Shown in pieces: positions 19,000 through 28,321 of a stretch of DNA of 64,000 bases. The translations under genes were made by a program, and so were the position numbers. Origin of the DNA: Streptococcus sp. Marseille-P6264 (lineage in GTDB: Bacteria > Bacillota > Bacilli > Lactobacillales > Streptococcaceae); assembly GCF_902460355.1 (NCBI RefSeq), contig NZ_CABPTO010000005.1:62001-126000 (forward strand). Reading direction: 5' to 3'. The number at the start of each line of letters is the position of its first letter. Position 1 is the stretch's first letter. Below the pieces are notes generated by a model. The model did no database searches, was not told where the DNA came from, and saw only the letters and a list, made by a program, of their open reading frames with translations.

Positions 19000-20677
19000 G
19001 ACTTTCCTCCTTTTTTTGCATGTAAAATTGAGTCAGAGCTAGCGGATCCACTCCCAGCTTCTCAGCTAGGCTAAAAATCGAAGTCTCCTTTAGATTAGCC
19101 GCTGCAATCAACTCATGATTGGACAAAATCTGAGCAGGCGACTGGTCTGCTAAACTCTGGCCGTCCACCACCACGATGGCCCGATCAGAATAATCCAGCA
19201 TGAGCTGCATATCATGGGTAATCATGATAATCGTGTGTCCCTGCTGGTTTAGCTCATCAAGAAAGTCCATCATCTCTGTATAATGGCGCTGATCCTGACC
19301 AGCTGTCGGCTCATCCAAAAGGATAATCTCTGGATTTAGCACCAAGATAGAAGCAATAGTCACTCGCTTCTTCTGACCAAAAGACAGGGCTGAGATTGGC
19401 CAACTGCGGAATTCATAGAGACCGCAAGTTTTGAGAACAGCATGAACTCTTTCTCCAATCTCTGCTTCTGCCAAACCACGCAACCGTAGCCCCAGAGCCA
19501 CTTCATCAAAAATCATGGTGGTCGAAATCATCTGATTGGGATTTTGCAAGACATAGCCAATCCGCTCTGCTCGCTCCTTGATAGAGTCGCCCTTGATATC
19601 CTGTCCCTGCCAACGATGCTCCCCTTCTGTATCAATAAAACGACAAAGAGCCTTGGCTAGCGTAGACTTGCCAGCACCATTTTTCCCAACGATTGCTATC
19701 CGCTCACCCTTGAAAATCTTCAGACTGATATCCCGCAAAATAGGTCGATCGCTCTGATAGGCAAAGGAAACATGGTCGAGTTCTAAAAGAGCTTCATGCC
19801 TACTGTCAATCTGCTCTGTTTTTTGTTCGGTCAGATTCTGTGAGAGTCCTGTAAGTTCCAGCTTGCTCAAATCAGCTAGATAAGTCGCGCTTACCACATC
19901 AAAACCAAGCTGCCGCAAGGCTGTGATATAGAGAGGTTCTCGAATCCCATTTTCTGCTAAGAGATCCGTCTTAAGCAAATCATCCGGCGCGCCGTTAAAG
20001 AGGATCTGCCCATCATTGACAAGGACAACTCGGTCAACAGGTCGATAAAGAACGTCTTCCAAGCGATGCTCGATGATGATGGTCGTGGTTGCAGCTTCTC
20101 TATGAATCTGATCAATCAAGTCAATCGTATCCTGACCAGACTTGGGATCGAGATTGGCCAAAGGCTCATCAAACAGCAAAATTGGACTCTCATCGATCAA
20201 GACACCCGCCAGACTGACCCGTTGCTTCTGCCCGCCAGACAAGTCTTGAGGACGATGATCCAAAAGCTGCTCTAAGTCTAGCTGCTTTGCCCAACGCAGA
20301 ACTTTCTCCCGCATCAAGGGCAAGTCCACCATATCATTTTCCAGAGCAAAGGCCAGATCCTCTGCTACACTGAGCCCGATAAACTGCCCATCCGTGTCCT
20401 GCAAAACCGTGCTAACAAGATTGGACTTGTCATAAATACTGCTATCAAAGGCTGGCTGCCCCTTAATCAAGAGTTGTCCACTGGCCTGACCCTTGTAAAT
20501 ATTGGGAATAATACCGTTGAGGCACTGACCTAGGGTTGACTTACCAGAGCCAGACGGCCCAATCAGCAGCACCTTTTCCCCTTCATAAATGGTCAGATTG
20601 ATATGCTTCAAAGTCGGCTCCGACTGAGCCTGGTATTGAAAACTAAAATCTTCAAATTGAATAATTGGTTTTTTCAT
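18992..20677 (-). CDS. Double ATP-binding protein of an ECF transporter (EcfA-EcfA' fusion)
   Basis: A 561-residue protein with two ABC domains in one chain (YkoD/CbiO-like). The first, about residues 5-245, has Walker [10 protein letters not shown], signature [13 protein letters not shown] and Walker [12 protein letters not shown]. The second, about 285-530, has Walker [10 protein letters not shown], signature [13 protein letters not shown] and Walker [12 protein letters not shown]. It sits 6 nt after the nucleoside phosphorylase gene and overlaps ecfT, so the three form one operon. Related fusions in pneumococcus sit beside a UPF0397 S-component; here that gene lies 8 kb upstream. Confidence 0.9.
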   Translation of the reverse strand: MKKPIIQFEDFSFQYQAQSEPTLKHINLTIYEGEKVLLIGPSGSGKSTLGQCLNGIIPNIYKGQASGQLLIKGQPAFDSSIYDKSNLVSTVLQDTDGQFIGLSVAEDLAFALENDMVDLPLMREKVLRWAKQLDLEQLLDHRPQDLSGGQKQRVSLAGVLIDESPILLFDEPLANLDPKSGQDTIDLIDQIHREAATTTIIIEHRLEDVLYRPVDRVVLVNDGQILFNGAPDDLLKTDLLAENGIREPLYITALRQLGFDVVSATYLADLSKLELTGLSQNLTEQKTEQIDSRHEALLELDHVSFAYQSDRPILRDISLKIFKGERIAIVGKNGAGKSTLAKALCRFIDTEGEHRWQGQDIKGDSIKERAERIGYVLQNPNQMISTTMIFDEVALGLRLRGLAEAEIGERVHAVLKTCGLYEFRSWPISALSFGQKKRVTIASILVLNPEIILLDEPTAGQDQRHYTEMMDFLDELNQQGHTIIMITHDMQLMLDYSDRAIVVVDGQSLADQSPAQILSNHELIAAANLKETSIFSLAEKLGVDPLALTQFYMQKKEESHV

Positions 20678-20683
20678 GTTTTT

Positions 20684-21445
20684 CTATAAGGCCAGAGCGA
20701 TCTGAATCGCCAGATTGGCCACCTTGTCTTTCTCGTCTAAGTCCGCATGATTAGCCAGATTGCGCATGTCCCAAGCCTCCTCAGACAGATGGTCCGCCGC
20801 ATAAAAGAACTGGCAAACTTGAACGCCACGAAAGGCCGCCAAAGCTGCTACAGCCGAGCACTCCATATCCACACAGATAGCTCCCGCCTCTTTTCTCCTG
20901 CGTAGCTTGTCCACAGTCTCTCGGAAAATGCCGTCGGTCGTCCAAACCTTGCCCAAGCTATGGGAAATCCCTCGCCGCTCAAGGAAATTTACCAAAAAAT
21001 CCTGCAAGCCAACATTGACCGCTATCTCCGAACTAGCCGGCTGATAATGATAGCTAGTCCCCTCATCACGCAAAGCTGCTGTCGGAATAATGACAGATGT
21101 TGCTTTGATATCCTCGTCCAGCACACCACAAGTCCCAAAGAGAACCAGCTTCTTCATACCAAAAGCAATCAAATCCTCCAGAATAGCCACACAAGCAGAA
21201 GCCCCAACTGGAGCGTTGAAAAGAGCTAGCTCCTGACCATCCGCAAAGACCCGATAAATAGGAATTTCAATGTTGGCCATAGATGTCGTCGTAATCAACT
21301 CATGATCAAAATCCGCCAGCATTCGGGCAAAGGTCTCCCGAGCAAAGCAGGACACTGCCGTCTCCGGAAATCCTTCAATAGGCTCTATCAAATCCTCTGG
21401 ATTAATGATGGCCTTACGATTTTGATCAAATTCTTCAAGAATCAT
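20684..21445 (-). CDS. Nucleoside phosphorylase (PNP/UDP phosphorylase family)
   Basis: A 253-residue cytoplasmic enzyme of the purine/uridine phosphorylase superfamily that splits nucleosides with phosphate. Family features include a phosphate/ribose site segment (FGTCGVLDEDIKATSVIIPTAA region) and the substrate motif AICVDMECSAVAALA with the conserved Met-Glu. The Asp/Asn base-recognition residue appears in FYAADHL. Specificity (uridine or purine) is not clear. The ribosome site is weak and distant; an extended -10 with TACAAT lies near 21500. Being first in the operon with EcfA and EcfT, it suggests the transporter handles a nucleoside-like compound, which is inference. Confidence 0.85.
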   Translation of the reverse strand: MILEEFDQNRKAIINPEDLIEPIEGFPETAVSCFARETFARMLADFDHELITTTSMANIEIPIYRVFADGQELALFNAPVGASACVAILEDLIAFGMKKLVLFGTCGVLDEDIKATSVIIPTAALRDEGTSYHYQPASSEIAVNVGLQDFLVNFLERRGISHSLGKVWTTDGIFRETVDKLRRRKEAGAICVDMECSAVAALAAFRGVQVCQFFYAADHLSEEAWDMRNLANHADLDEKDKVANLAIQIALAL

Positions 21446-21618
21446 TGGCTTATTTTGTCCCTTTCGTTAGCATGAAATAGCCAGTTAATCTCCACTGACT
21501 CTATCCTATTATTGTATCATAAAAAGGCTGTCTACTGACTATCACCAGCATATTTTCTAGCTAGCCAAGGATATAGGCAGACTCTATAGCAAGAACAGGT
21601 TCAAGCGCATTTCAAAAC

Positions 21619-21644
21619 AAAAAAGATTGGGATAAGCCCCAATC
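21619..21644 (-). terminator. Terminator after the downstream membrane paralogue
   Basis: The minus strand reads GATTGGG-loop-CCCAATC followed by TTTTTTG, 20 nt after the stop of the gene at 21664. Confidence 0.75.
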
Positions 21645-21663
21645 GATACATCACTATATCCTA

Positions 21664-22485
21664 CTATTCTTCAACCTCTTCTATGTACTTCTTCGCTTCT
21701 TGAACATAGAAGAGTTCTGGATTTTCATTTGTAATACTCTCAAATAGGGCTCGTGTGCGAACTTTGTCACCTTTCAATTGCGCATTAAGCGCACCGTAAT
21801 AAGAAAACATAATTCGAGATAGTTTGTTTTTAGGTTCTGTTTCATCAAAATAGTCATTAGTTTTTTTCTCACAAATAATATCAAAGGTTGCTTGCAAAAA
21901 TGAAATATCTTTTATCTTTTGATTCATTTGAGATTTATATGAACCTGATAATGTGTCCATTTCTTTTAACAATTCTTGTGCCTCAGACGATCTTTTAGAA
22001 TGCACTAAATCCAATATTTTATAATAATAGCAACTAAATATGTAATAAAAACTATTTCTTTTTTTCAAATTACTATTTTTTATTTCATCCAAATAAAGCA
22101 GGCTTTCTTGAAAATTTCCTTTATGAAAAGAAACCGTCGCACTCGCTAATAGCTTAGATAAGAGTTGTGTTTTCTTATTGTAAGAACTTAAATGGGCTTT
22201 GTTAATTATATCCAAATATTTATTCAACTCAATATTGTTATTCAATAGCTCAAACAAAATAAGATCTAATAAAATTTTTGAGAATAAAATAACAAACAAA
22301 ATGATTATAAGTAAAAACGTTATTCCCTTGGTAAACAGCGTAGATGGATGATTAAAAAGATAAATATAGAAAATTATTGTTGAAAATATTAGTATAAAAA
22401 AACAATATTTCCAAATAACTTTTAAAAAAATGAATTCTATTTTTTCAACTGGCCAACTCAAAATGCTAGCAATAATTTTTTTCAT
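21664..22485 (-). CDS. Hypothetical membrane protein, tandem paralogue 1
   Basis: A 273-residue protein from the ATG at 22485, chosen because AAGGAG lies 5 nt upstream; an earlier in-frame ATG at 22560 has no such site. Two N-terminal membrane segments (about 15-60) are followed by a helical cytoplasmic region with tetratricopeptide-like helices. The last 65 residues ([15 protein letters not shown] to the end) are almost identical to those of the neighbour at 22596, whereas the rest is only similar in layout. No function was recognised. Very AT-rich relative to flanking core genes, suggesting accessory origin. Confidence 0.65.
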   Translation of the reverse strand: MKKIIASILSWPVEKIEFIFLKVIWKYCFFILIFSTIIFYIYLFNHPSTLFTKGITFLLIIILFVILFSKILLDLILFELLNNNIELNKYLDIINKAHLSSYNKKTQLLSKLLASATVSFHKGNFQESLLYLDEIKNSNLKKRNSFYYIFSCYYYKILDLVHSKRSSEAQELLKEMDTLSGSYKSQMNQKIKDISFLQATFDIICEKKTNDYFDETEPKNKLSRIMFSYYGALNAQLKGDKVRTRALFESITNENPELFYVQEAKKYIEEVEE

Positions 22486-22554
22486 AAAATACTCCTTATT
22501 TATGAAATAACCTCTTCTAAAGTCTGTATAAAATACAGATATAGATTCTTCCAT

Positions 22555-22592
22555 CCTCATATATAATAAGTCTTACCTTATTATATATGAGG
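22555..22592 (-). other. 16-bp perfect hairpin between the two membrane paralogues
   Basis: CCTCATATATAATAAG (22555-22570) and its exact complement (22577-22592) with a 6-nt loop, 3 nt after the stop of the upstream gene. There is no T-run, so it is not a standard terminator. It may protect the 3' end or attenuate read-through. Confidence 0.6.
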
Positions 22593-22595
22593 ACC

Positions 22596-23402
22596 TTATC
22601 TCGCAACTTCTAAATACTTCTTCGCTTCCTGAACATAGAAAAGTGCTGGATTTTCATTTGTAATACTCTCAAATAAGGCGCGTGTGCGTTCCTTATCACC
22701 TTTCAACTGAGCGTTAAGCGCACCGTAATAAGAAAACATTATTCGAGACAGTTTGTTATGAGGTTCTGTTGTATCAAAATAATCATTCACTTCCTGATTG
22801 AACACAATATCCTTGATTGCCTCTGCTTGAGAAACCAAGGCTCCCTTAGTATTTTTCCAGTCAGATGCTTTCAATAATTTTTCTTCAAAGTAGACTATTG
22901 TCTTTTTGTCTTGTAAATGAATAGAGATGAGAAGTTGATAATATAATTGAATTAATACGTAGCTAGCTCTATATTTTAAAGCTATGTTTGTAAGATCAAT
23001 ATTTGATAAATATGATTGTGCTAATAAAAAATTCCCTTTTAAAACAGATATCTCACCTTTTACAAACTCAAGACTAGTTATATATAGCTTATTGTCCGCC
23101 CTACGAGAATGTTCTGCAGCATATTCATAGAATAACTGATATTTATTTAAGTCAATACCTACTTCTTTCCAATATTTTATTACATTACCTATTAACCTTT
23201 TCAAAAAATAGGCATTGAATAAAAATAGCACAGATAAAAATAAGAGGATACGAACTGCAACTATACTTTGTTTTATTAATAAAGAGAAGCCTATACTAGC
23301 TAAAAATACTGATAATACTGCTGAAAATATTGATATTCTATCAAGAAGCAAAAAGTTTATTTTGATATTATTATTTGCTAACTTCGCGGTTAGTTTTTTC
23401 AT
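22596..23402 (-). CDS. Hypothetical membrane protein, tandem paralogue 2
   Basis: A 268-residue protein from the ATG at 23402, which follows CGGAG at 8 nt; an upstream in-frame start at 23447 lacks a ribosome site. Two membrane segments (about residues 17-65) precede a helical soluble region and the conserved C-terminal block [16 protein letters not shown]..., shared with the gene at 21664 at both protein and DNA level. The block resembles a tetratricopeptide-type tail. No assignable function. It is driven by an extended -10 promoter at 23540. Confidence 0.65.
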   Translation of the reverse strand: MKKLTAKLANNNIKINFLLLDRISIFSAVLSVFLASIGFSLLIKQSIVAVRILLFLSVLFLFNAYFLKRLIGNVIKYWKEVGIDLNKYQLFYEYAAEHSRRADNKLYITSLEFVKGEISVLKGNFLLAQSYLSNIDLTNIALKYRASYVLIQLYYQLLISIHLQDKKTIVYFEEKLLKASDWKNTKGALVSQAEAIKDIVFNQEVNDYFDTTEPHNKLSRIMFSYYGALNAQLKGDKERTRALFESITNENPALFYVQEAKKYLEVAR

Positions 23403-23539
23403 TTTCTTTCTCCGTATTATGATTATCGTTATTAAATAATGTAGCAACCTCCTTTACAAAAAGAGATTTGATACCATTTTTAGACTTATAGAAAATCTTC
23501 TTTATTAAGATACTCTTTAGTACTCACAGTATTATAATA

Positions 23540-23548
23540 ATTATAGCA
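23540..23548 (-). promoter_or_regulatory. Extended -10 promoter of the membrane paralogue pair
   Basis: The minus strand reads TGCTATAAT, about 140 nt upstream of the ATG at 23402. The -35 region is poor. Confidence 0.5.
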
Positions 23549-23606
23549 TAAAGATTTTTCACTTTATATGTATAATTGCAGCACCCTTCTTAGACTATCG
23601 CAAAAT

Positions 23607-23717
23607 AAAAACTTTAGACACTATCCGCCTAAAGTTTTTTATCTTCACAATCAATTACTGAGCTACCATTGTCTCCAAGATTTCTCCAATCGCAGCCAAA
23701 CGCTCTATCACTTCATT
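23607..23717 (-). pseudogene. Duplicated 3' end of trhO with its terminator
   Basis: This stretch repeats 25453-25562, the last ~20 codons of trhO plus its terminator hairpin, at roughly 90% identity by eye. On the minus strand it reads [19 protein letters not shown] and stop, against [19 protein letters not shown] in the intact gene. The copy ends exactly where the tfoX-like gene stops. It is a remnant, not expressed as a gene, but the copied hairpin (arms 23607-23617 and 23629-23639) may terminate the tfoX-like operon. Confidence 0.85.
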
Positions 23718-24063
23718 TTTGCGTCAACTCCTGATTGTATGACAAGGCTAGCTTGATCCAGTAAGACAGTTCCTTTTGTCCCTCGCTATCTAAATCAATA
23801 TATCCATGATAAAGCCTGCCCTTCATTAACGTCACACTAGCACCATTTTTAGGAAGAATCTGCTTTTCCATTTCCTTACCAATGCGGACCATGACAAGCT
23901 CTTTACTTCTCGAACTCACAGTAACGGTCATCTTACCTCGGACCATAAAAGCCAAACCACCAAACATCTTCTTCTCTTCTACCTCTTCTTCAAAAACATG
24001 AGGGGGAAGTTCAGTAGCTAAAATGGCACGGACTTGCTGGGCTAAGGATTCACTATAAGCCAT
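23713..24063 (-). CDS. TfoX/Sxy N-terminal domain protein
   Basis: A 116-residue cytoplasmic protein matching the TfoX N-terminal domain, with the hallmark EKKMFGGLAFMVRGKM and the GYIDLDSEG segment. In gamma-proteobacteria TfoX/Sxy activates competence genes; isolated domains of this kind in Firmicutes have no established role. It follows the VOC gene by 9 nt and belongs to the AraC-VOC-TfoX run. Its last codons coincide with the junction of a duplicated trhO fragment, so the C-terminus may differ from relatives. Confidence 0.85.
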   Translation of the reverse strand: MAYSESLAQQVRAILATELPPHVFEEEVEEKKMFGGLAFMVRGKMTVTVSSRSKELVMVRIGKEMEKQILPKNGASVTLMKGRLYHGYIDLDSEGQKELSYWIKLALSYNQELTQK

Positions 24064-24072
24064 CCTTCTGCC

Positions 24073-24486
24073 TCATTTCATCACATCCCAGCCGATACCA
24101 AAACGGTCAATTAAGCGGGCATAAAACTTAGCAAAACCTTGATTCTCTAAAGCATAGAGAATCTGTCCACCTTCAGCAAGCTTGGTAAAAAGCTCATCGG
24201 CTTCTTCTCTACTGCCTGGGCTCAGAACTAACCATTGATTGGGCTGGTGATTACTAGGAATAGATAGGTCGTTAAAAATGCCTACATCCTCACCATTCAG
24301 GGTTAAGTTTTCCGTATCTAAGGCAATCCAGGCAATCTTATCCCGTTTTTCTGCAGGAAGGTCTGCTGGATCCAACATCTCACTGGCTCGGACAAGTCCC
24401 TTTATCTCTGTCTGAAAAAGATCTGCATAAAAACGAAAAGCTTCTTCGGCCTGACCATTAAAACTTAAAAACACGTCTAATTTCAT
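24073..24486 (-). CDS. VOC (PhnB-like) family protein
   Basis: A 137-residue protein of the vicinal-oxygen-chelate fold, PhnB/DUF1338-like subgroup: N-terminal FLSFNGQAEEAFRFYADLF, middle IALDTENLTLNGEDVG and C-terminal YARLIDRFGIGWDVM are typical. Members are often metal-free binding proteins or stress-related enzymes. Here it lies between an AraC regulator and a TfoX-domain gene, so it may be part of a small ligand-responsive operon. Substrate unknown. Confidence 0.85.
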   Translation of the reverse strand: MKLDVFLSFNGQAEEAFRFYADLFQTEIKGLVRASEMLDPADLPAEKRDKIAWIALDTENLTLNGEDVGIFNDLSIPSNHQPNQWLVLSPGSREEADELFTKLAEGGQILYALENQGFAKFYARLIDRFGIGWDVMK

Positions 24487-24542
24487 TATCGTTCCTCCAA
24501 TTTTTTATATCTGAGAATAAATCTCTAGTATCAGTTTATCAA

Positions 24543-25346
24543 TTAGGATAAAAATTTTCTTATTCTCAATTGCGCTTGTTTGGCTAGGGAACGCATGATT
24601 AAAACTGGAAGATTAACTGTAATAGGGGGATCGCTGGGCAAAGGCCTGCGCATGCTGATTTCCTCTTGATAGATACTATCGCCTGAAAAAGTGAGAGGCT
24701 CATCGCTGCCCCAGCGAAAGTTATGCTTCAAGACATAGTTTTTAGTTAGGCGTAAATCCTCCAGCAATTCACAGGCCAAAAGATAGTAGCGACCATCGGG
24801 TACATTTTCAAAAGTAAACCGTTTCTCCTGACTCAGTGCTACTCCAATAACTGGCTCTTCTTTAGGTATGCGGGTTTTAAAAAGCCCGACACAACTAATG
24901 CGTGGTTCATACCCCTCAGGATAAGATAGCGCCACAGTCAACCGATTGCCACTTTTACAGTCGGGATCCTGATGCAACAAAGCGCCCTTCTCATCCAGCT
25001 GTTTGACCATAAAATCATAAGCCTTGGTTGATTCCTGATAGTATTTTTTAGGCGAAAGTCCAGTATGCCGCTTAAACGTATTGGAGAAGCTGCCTAGGCT
25101 ATCATAACCAGCTTCCATAGAGGTCTCGGTCACATTTTGCCGACCTTCTACAATCTCCTGAATCCCTTTTTCCATCTTAAGAGCTTCCACATATTGCTTG
25201 ATAGAAAAGCCCATCTTTTTCTTGAAAGTTCTGGATAGATGGGAAGGACTATAATGGAAATGCTCAGCCAAATCAGTCAGACTCAGCTCTTCATCTGCAT
25301 GCTGACGCAGATAGGCTGCCACTTTTTCCATGATAGCTTTAGACAT
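24543..25346 (-). CDS. AraC-family transcriptional regulator with C-terminal effector domain
   Basis: A 267-residue regulator. The AraC-type double helix-turn-helix is N-terminal (about residues 8-106: LTDLAEHFHYSPSHLSRTFKK, with AGYDSLGSFSNTFKRHTG as the second helix). The C-terminal ~150 residues look like a GyrI/SOUL-type small-molecule-binding domain (YRYYLLACELLED-like strands). This Rob/SoxS-plus-GyrI layout usually senses drugs or stress compounds. It has its own promoter and heads the run with VOC and TfoX-like genes. Confidence 0.88.
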   Translation of the reverse strand: MSKAIMEKVAAYLRQHADEELSLTDLAEHFHYSPSHLSRTFKKKMGFSIKQYVEALKMEKGIQEIVEGRQNVTETSMEAGYDSLGSFSNTFKRHTGLSPKKYYQESTKAYDFMVKQLDEKGALLHQDPDCKSGNRLTVALSYPEGYEPRISCVGLFKTRIPKEEPVIGVALSQEKRFTFENVPDGRYYLLACELLEDLRLTKNYVLKHNFRWGSDEPLTFSGDSIYQEEISMRRPLPSDPPITVNLPVLIMRSLAKQAQLRIRKFLS

Positions 25347-25377
25347 AGACTTGCTCCTTTCCTATTTATTTAAGCTC

Positions 25378-25405
25378 ATTATACCACATCAAAAAGAAGG
25401 GACAA
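25378..25405 (-). promoter_or_regulatory. Promoter of the AraC regulator gene
   Basis: -35 TTGTCC (25400-25405), 16-nt spacer, extended -10 TGGTATAAT (-10 at 25378-25383) on the minus strand. Confidence 0.6.
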
Positions 25406-25452
25406 AACATCGAAACCTGAATAATGAAAAGCTAAGCTACAACTAAATAATG

Positions 25453-25487
25453 AAAAAACTTTAGACGCTATCCGCCTAAAGTTTTTT
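25453..25487 (-). terminator. trhO terminator
   Basis: A 12-bp perfect stem AAAAAACTTTAG/CTAAAGTTTTTT with an 11-nt loop, 15 nt after the trhO stop. Self-complementary A/T ends make it functional in either direction. A second copy lies at 23607-23639. Confidence 0.8.
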
Positions 25488-25502
25488 ATCTTCACGATTA
25501 AA

Positions 25503-26489
25503 TTACTGAGCTACCACTGTTTCCAAGCTTTCTCCGATTGCAGCCAAACGTTCCATCACTTCTGCTTGGCTCAGACCCTTTTCAGTCACATAGCGGTTGC
25601 GAGGGTGAACGCGGCATTCATGAGAGCAGCCACGGAGGTACTTGTCTTCATTTTCTTCTGAAGTCAAGATGCGGCGGTTACATTCTGGATTGCCGCAGTT
25701 GACATAGCGCTCGCAAGGAGTACCGTCAAACCAGTCTTTCCCAATCACAACTGGATCAACATGGTTGATATCAACCGAGATACGCTCATCAAAGACATAC
25801 ATCTTGCCGTCCCAAAGCTCACCTTGAACTTCTGGATCCTTGCCGTAAGTCGCAATTCCTCCGTGCAATTGACCGACATCCTTGTAGCCTTCACGTACCA
25901 TCCAGCCTGAGAATTTCTCACAGCGAACGCCACCTGTACAGTAAACCACTACACGCTTGTCCATGAATTTTTCCTTGTTGTCACGGACCCATTGTGGCAA
26001 CTCACGGAAGTTGCGGATGTCTGGGCGAATAGCTCCACGGAAGTGTCCTAGGTCGTACTCATAATCGTTACGTGTGTCAAGGACAACGGTATCTTCGTCA
26101 AGAAGGGCTTCTTTGAACTCTTTTGGAGACAAGTAAGCACCCGTTGTTTCAAGTGGGTTGATGTCATTGTCAAAATCATTGTCTTCCAAGCCCAAGTGGA
26201 CGATTTCTTTCTTGTAGCGAACAAACATTTTCTTGAAGGCTTGTTCGTTTTCTTCGTCAATCTTGAACCAAAGGTCTTCCATGCCTGGAAGGGAATGCAC
26301 ATAATCCATGTATTTTTGAGTGGTTTCATAGTCACCAGAAACCGTTCCATTGATTCCCTCATCTGCCACCAAGATACGGCCTTTAAGACCAATAGATTTA
26401 CAGAAGGCCAGATGATCAGCTGCAAATTTCTCAGCATTCTCAATGGGAACATATTTGTAGTAAAGTAGGACGCGAATATCTTTTGCCAT
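25503..26489 (-). CDS. trhO: tRNA uridine(34) hydroxylase, rhodanese-related
   Basis: A 328-residue enzyme of the YceA/TrhO family, which makes 5-hydroxyuridine at tRNA position 34. N-terminal acylphosphatase-like region ([19 protein letters not shown]), a central rhodanese domain (about 120-220) with the catalytic loop [13 protein letters not shown], and a C-terminal cysteine-rich segment ([15 protein letters not shown]...CSHECR) that probably binds metal. Length is normal. Own promoter and terminator; the 3' end has been duplicated downstream. Confidence 0.94.
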   Translation of the reverse strand: MAKDIRVLLYYKYVPIENAEKFAADHLAFCKSIGLKGRILVADEGINGTVSGDYETTQKYMDYVHSLPGMEDLWFKIDEENEQAFKKMFVRYKKEIVHLGLEDNDFDNDINPLETTGAYLSPKEFKEALLDEDTVVLDTRNDYEYDLGHFRGAIRPDIRNFRELPQWVRDNKEKFMDKRVVVYCTGGVRCEKFSGWMVREGYKDVGQLHGGIATYGKDPEVQGELWDGKMYVFDERISVDINHVDPVVIGKDWFDGTPCERYVNCGNPECNRRILTSEENEDKYLRGCSHECRVHPRNRYVTEKGLSQAEVMERLAAIGESLETVVAQ

Positions 26490-26545
26490 AAGATTTCAAC
26501 TCTCTTTTCTTTATAAAATTTTCTGAATTTTTAATTCATCTATTT

Positions 26546-26574
26546 ATTATAACCTGATTGAAAAAACTGGGCAA
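26546..26574 (-). promoter_or_regulatory. trhO promoter
   Basis: -35 TTGCCC (26569-26574), 17-nt spacer, -10 TATAAT (26546-26551) on the minus strand, about 55 nt before the ATG. Confidence 0.65.
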
Positions 26575-26625
26575 AAAATTTGTTTGGAAAATAGCAGAGC
26601 GGGAATCTCTATGCAGAAAAGAAGG

Positions 26626-27117
26626 TTAGCCCTCTTTCTCCAAGTCTTCCAAATACTTTTCAAAGCGCTTTTTCTGCCACTTGCTGAGACTCTCCAAGAT
26701 AATATTGACCAGCAGCATGAAAGGAAAGTGAATGACAAAAGTAATGAAAATAACAAATAGGAACATAGGATGAAAAACACTGTTATGATAAATAGCGTGA
26801 TTGAGCTGGAAATTCTGGCAGGCAATCAAAAGAGTCAGAAAGCCTGTTGCGGCTAGCACACCCCAGATAGTCAGACTGAAACTATTGTAATAATTGGCTC
26901 CCAGATACTGAGTGCGACACATGAAATAAAAACTGCTGATGAGAATCAGAAGCAAGAAGGGCTGGTAGTGAACGACTCCCCCATTCATTGCTACAGAACC
27001 CATATATAAAGCGAAACTGCCACATAGCATGAGGCTGAAACTCTCCATACCAGCCTTGTTGACCAGTTGTTCTTCGCGTTCGTCTAAGATTTGACGTTTG
27101 ATAAGTTTCATTTTCAT
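26626..27117 (-). CDS. Membrane protein with N-terminal DER motif (XRE operon, gene 6)
   Basis: A 163-residue protein: short basic N-terminus containing LDEREEQLVNKAGMES, then four hydrophobic segments (about 30-50, 55-70, 80-100, 115-140) and a charged C-terminal tail (KWQKKRFEKYLEDLEKEG). The DER-x(3-4)-L-x(2)-K start is shared with the proteins at 27801 and 28322, so the three look like diverged paralogues; this resembles streptococcal DUF6773-type proteins, but that name is uncertain. The ATG follows AGGAG at 6 nt and is 9 nt after the CPBP gene. Confidence 0.7.
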   Translation of the reverse strand: MKMKLIKRQILDEREEQLVNKAGMESFSLMLCGSFALYMGSVAMNGGVVHYQPFLLLILISSFYFMCRTQYLGANYYNSFSLTIWGVLAATGFLTLLIACQNFQLNHAIYHNSVFHPMFLFVIFITFVIHFPFMLLVNIILESLSKWQKKRFEKYLEDLEKEG

Positions 27118-27126
27118 TTCAAGCTC

Positions 27127-27804
27127 CTATACTTCTACTCCAAAAATAGGGATTAACAACATAAGAATGGCAGGAAGTCCGTTATTTATCATGTGAACTG
27201 CAATACTGACTTCCAAGCGCCGAATTCGACAAGCCAGCAAGGTCAAAATTACAGAAGCACCACCATAAATCACAAAAGACATGATATTGGTTGGGCCATG
27301 AAAAATCGCAAAGAGCAGTCCGCCTATGATATAGCCCCAGCTTTCATAGCCTTTAAAGATTTTTAGAGGGATGATGCCACGGAAAATAATTTCTTCTGCG
27401 ATAGGCGCTAAAACACCAAGCATGATGGCCAACAACATCGCATCTCCCCTTCGGAACTCCTCCATCAAAGATGCCTGATTAGCTGTTGTCACCTCGCCAT
27501 GCAGCCACCGGAGTAATACCGTCCCAAGGACAGATATGAGCAACATGCCTAAGAGGCCTAGAGCAATTCGCTTCCCGTCTCCTTTTTGAAAGATTTTTCC
27601 AGACTGGGATAAGATTCCAGTTTTCTTTGCTACTACGACAAAGACCAGCAAAACTAGGAAAATCAGCAAAATACCAAGACCAAGGGTCCACTGTTTGGGA
27701 AATTGATAAGTTATTACTAGCTGCTGAAACAGCAGAGGGAGAATATACAGGGCCAAGGCTAAAAAAGCGCAGCCAACCCAGATCAATCGTTTCCACCAAG
27801 TCAT
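27127..27804 (-). CDS. CPBP-family intramembrane metalloprotease (XRE operon, gene 5)
   Basis: A 225-residue polytopic protein of the CAAX protease/bacteriocin-processing (Abi) family. Motif 1 EExxxR is Glu137-Glu138...Arg142 (APIAEEIIFRG); motif 2 is the FAIFHG histidine 169; a C-terminal HMINNG segment supplies motif 3. Members cleave peptides within the membrane and are often tied to bacteriocin self-immunity or processing. Its ATG overlaps the preceding gene by 4 bp, so it is translated with that membrane protein. Confidence 0.85.
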   Translation of the reverse strand: MTWWKRLIWVGCAFLALALYILPLLFQQLVITYQFPKQWTLGLGILLIFLVLLVFVVVAKKTGILSQSGKIFQKGDGKRIALGLLGMLLISVLGTVLLRWLHGEVTTANQASLMEEFRRGDAMLLAIMLGVLAPIAEEIIFRGIIPLKIFKGYESWGYIIGGLLFAIFHGPTNIMSFVIYGGASVILTLLACRIRRLEVSIAVHMINNGLPAILMLLIPIFGVEV

Positions 27805-28277
27805 TCTTCATCCTCCAATTCCTGATCGAGCTTTGCCTGACCTTTACCGTTTAGGTAAAGACTGATCTTGTCCATGGTCAAACTTCCAAGCATAAACAGT
27901 ATCATTGCAAGAGCCAGCTTAAGCAGATACAAAAGGTTCAACATGCTAGCCAGATTTTCTCGCTGACCAAAGAAATCAATGCCTATAACGATGAGAACAA
28001 AGACAATGCCACCGCCAAAACGCTCTGGCCATTTTTCCTCTCTCACCATATCACCAACATCAACGCCTAGGCTTACGCGACGAAGCAAGGCATATAGACC
28101 TACTAGGGTAAGCAGGATACCTTCTGGCAGATAGGCCAGCAAGCTTAGATGGAGGATATAGGCTTTGAAAAATACAGAGATAGCTAAGAAGAGAAACATT
28201 CCTAGCACTAGTTCTCCCGCAACTTTGCCGTCCAATTTCTCTGTTCGTTCATCTTTTATAACAGGCTGCTTCTTCAT
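27801..28277 (-). CDS. Membrane protein with N-terminal DER motif (XRE operon, gene 4)
   Basis: A 158-residue protein from the ATG at 28277, preferred over a GTG at 28316 that lacks a ribosome site. N-terminal KDERTEKLDGKVAGE leads into four hydrophobic segments; the C-terminus is acidic (LDQELEDEE), closely matching the end of the protein at 28322 (LLDQELENDEN). The two are clear paralogues. Function unknown. It overlaps the CPBP protease gene by 4 bp. Confidence 0.72.
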   Translation of the reverse strand: MKKQPVIKDERTEKLDGKVAGELVLGMFLFLAISVFFKAYILHLSLLAYLPEGILLTLVGLYALLRRVSLGVDVGDMVREEKWPERFGGGIVFVLIVIGIDFFGQRENLASMLNLLYLLKLALAMILFMLGSLTMDKISLYLNGKGQAKLDQELEDEE

Positions 28278-28321
28278 TTTCTTTCTCACTTTCTTATTTA
28301 TAAGTTGAAGATTCACTGATT

